Of a stretch of DNA of 64,000 bases, positions 63,250 through 64,000 are shown one piece after another. A program made the position numbers and the translations under genes. The stretch is from Rhizobium sp. CCGE 510 (GTDB lineage Bacteria > Pseudomonadota > Alphaproteobacteria > Rhizobiales > Rhizobiaceae), in NCBI RefSeq assembly GCF_000292525.1, contig NZ_AEYF01000045.1:186001-250000 (forward strand), in the 5' to 3' direction. The notes beneath the pieces are model-generated. The model was not told the DNA's origin. It worked only from the letters and a program-made list of their open reading frames with translations, and made no database searches. The first letter of the stretch is position 1; every line of letters starts with the position of its first letter.

Positions 63250-63555
63250 TGTTTTGCTGACCAAAAGGCGATTCTGGGCAAAACCGAATAAAGCTTGCGC
63301 GGAACGTGGACGCCGACGCTACCAGCGGCGGGCGTAGCTCTGCGTAGTGGGGTTGGGAGAGCGTCAGGTCAACGCGACCGCCAAAAATTATTATCTTACG
63401 TCCGCCCAATTCCTTTCAAAAGGCCAATTCCTGTCGTCAGCGCTGACGCCGGTCGTGCGAGCAGGGTCTGAGGTTCCATATTGGAAGTTTTTTCTGTGAT
63501 CGAGGGGATATTTGGCATCAACGGGAATAGTCATCCAAATTTCCGTCCCTTATAG

Positions 63556-63572
63556 TCTATTAAATTAGTAGA
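63556..63572 (+). promoter_or_regulatory. 17-bp palindrome, copy 3 (upstream of small gene pair)
   Basis: TCTAT, TAAATTA, GTAGA: arms differ from copy 2 by one base, spacer length identical. It ends 53 bp before the ATG at 63626, a usual operator position. Confidence 0.5.
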
Positions 63573-63625
63573 TTATAGCGCCGAATGCCAAGCGCTCGGT
63601 AGCTTGGCGAGGAAGGGTGACCGCA

Positions 63626-63823
63626 ATGACCAGACAGGTGATCGAACATGCCGGCATTCCCGTCGGCATCATCATTCCAGACAACGGCTTGCTGAAGTTC
63701 ATCGCCGTCAAATTTCATGTGCATGATCTTGACGGTCAGCGCTTTGCCTCTGCGTCGGACGTTTTGCGGGCCATTCATAAATTGATGTCGGCCCGCGGCG
63801 GCAGCATCCCGCGCGCTGCATAA
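63626..63823 (+). CDS. small conserved-looking protein of unknown function
   Basis: A 65-aa protein with a compact alpha/beta look (IPVGIIIPDNGLLKFIAVKF, then a polar segment and a short helix SDVLRAIHKLM). I recognise no family. GAAGG lies about nine bases before ATG 63626; GTG 63617 is an alternative. It is followed 14 bp later by another gene, so the pair may be co-transcribed behind palindrome copy 3. Confidence 0.55.
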   Translation: MTRQVIEHAGIPVGIIIPDNGLLKFIAVKFHVHDLDGQRFASASDVLRAIHKLMSARGGSIPRAA

Positions 63824-63837
63824 TCGAAGGGCAGGAT

Positions 63838-64000
63838 ATGGGCAGGCTGCGCCACTTCTTCCGCCTCTCTGCGCTGCGCGACGATCTCGAAACGAGGCTG
63901 CTTGTTCGCGAATACCGTCTCCTGCTCCTAGATGATCAGTTCGACGACGGCACCGACAGCGAACTTCGCGCGAGATGCGCGGAACTCTCCAACGAAATCT
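63838..64000 (+). CDS. unknown protein, N-terminus only
   Basis: An open frame from ATG 63838 to the window edge, 54 codons with no stop. It begins MGRLRHFFRLSALRDDLE and is rich in Arg, Leu and Asp, suggesting amphipathic helices. AGGG/AGGAT precedes the ATG. No family recognised; the call rests on codon use, spacing to the previous gene and an open frame to the edge. Confidence 0.45.
   Translation, partial: MGRLRHFFRLSALRDDLETRLLVREYRLLLLDDQFDDGTDSELRARCAELSNEI

Larger units (their letters stand above)
62928..63625. other. intergenic region with two copies of the 17-bp palindrome
   Basis: About 700 bp without a credible gene. It holds palindrome copies 2 (63230-63246) and 3 (63556-63572). 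The stretch 63176-63262 resembles 58869-58955 upstream of the sulfur transporter, as if a promoter had been copied. A 62-codon frame at 63003 shows no family and is not listed. Confidence 0.6.

Noticed and set aside
1-64000. tRNA, rRNA, CRISPR arrays, insertion sequences or phage genes
   Set aside because: None found by eye: no regularly spaced repeats, no transposase or integrase motifs, no cloverleaf-like segments ending in the usual GGTTCGA arm.

Overview
The window looks like a piece of a Rhizobium genome (R. leguminosarum / R. etli group), probably an accessory replicon or a catabolic region of the chromosome. The evidence is GC-rich rhizobial codon use, a RIME1-like double palindrome at 14561-14665, a biuret hydrolase that places Asp36, Lys142 and Cys175 exactly as in the enzyme described from R. 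leguminosarum bv. viciae 3841, an orfA-pit pair, and almost nothing but ABC transporters, catabolic enzymes and their regulators. No rRNA, tRNA, CRISPR array or complete insertion sequence was seen.

Layout. 1-8626: a minus-strand operon for cyanuric acid / biuret use (BMP-type transporter, formamidase-like amidase, BiuH, ring-opening cyanuric acid hydrolase, ATPase, start of a second cysteine hydrolase) behind a sigma-54 promoter, with a divergent GntR gene. 8713-11976: a nitrate-type ABC transporter with its own sigma-54 promoter and a leader hairpin suited to NasT/ANTAR control. 12257-14534: orfA-pit and a divergent NUDIX gene sharing a Pho box. 14665-22854: a tight eight-gene operon that pairs a split Rieske oxygenase (separate Rieske protein, cluster-less catalytic subunit, GST-like protein) with a purine-deaminase-like amidohydrolase and a second BMP-type transporter. 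23007-38667: amine / amino-acid catabolism (three aldehyde dehydrogenases, class III aminotransferase, FAD amine oxidase, ArgE-like deacylase, cupins, two related double-GNAT proteins, Lrp regulator). 38867-39940: a tartrate/D-malate dehydrogenase. 40105-46651: a LacI-controlled sugar or polyol ABC operon with a Hyi-like isomerase, an inositol-dehydrogenase-like enzyme and a truncated RpiR regulator. 46819-49002: a decayed stretch (VapB with a frameshifted VapC, a J-domain protein, a broken flavin monooxygenase). 49029-62927: an island apparently for scavenging organic sulfur (peptide-type ABC transporter, two flavin monooxygenases, SfnB-like flavoprotein, BisC-like molybdoenzyme), ending in broken genes and a TetR regulator. 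63626-64000: two small unknown genes.

The most unusual system is the 14665-22854 operon. Its catalytic subunit keeps the shell of a Rieske domain but has lost the cluster-binding loops. A separate overlapping gene supplies a Rieske protein, and a GST-like gene follows. That trio matches the architecture of the NdmC/NdmD/NdmE caffeine N7-demethylase complex of Pseudomonas putida, but here the Rieske domain is not fused to a reductase and the genes sit with a purine-type importer and deaminase. I infer an N-demethylase or hydroxylase for modified purines or pterins; the substrate is unproven. Several regulatory sites also stand out: two sigma-54 promoters, an ANTAR-type hairpin, a Pho box, a LacI operator pair 21 bp apart, and one 17-bp palindrome found at three places in the sulfur island.
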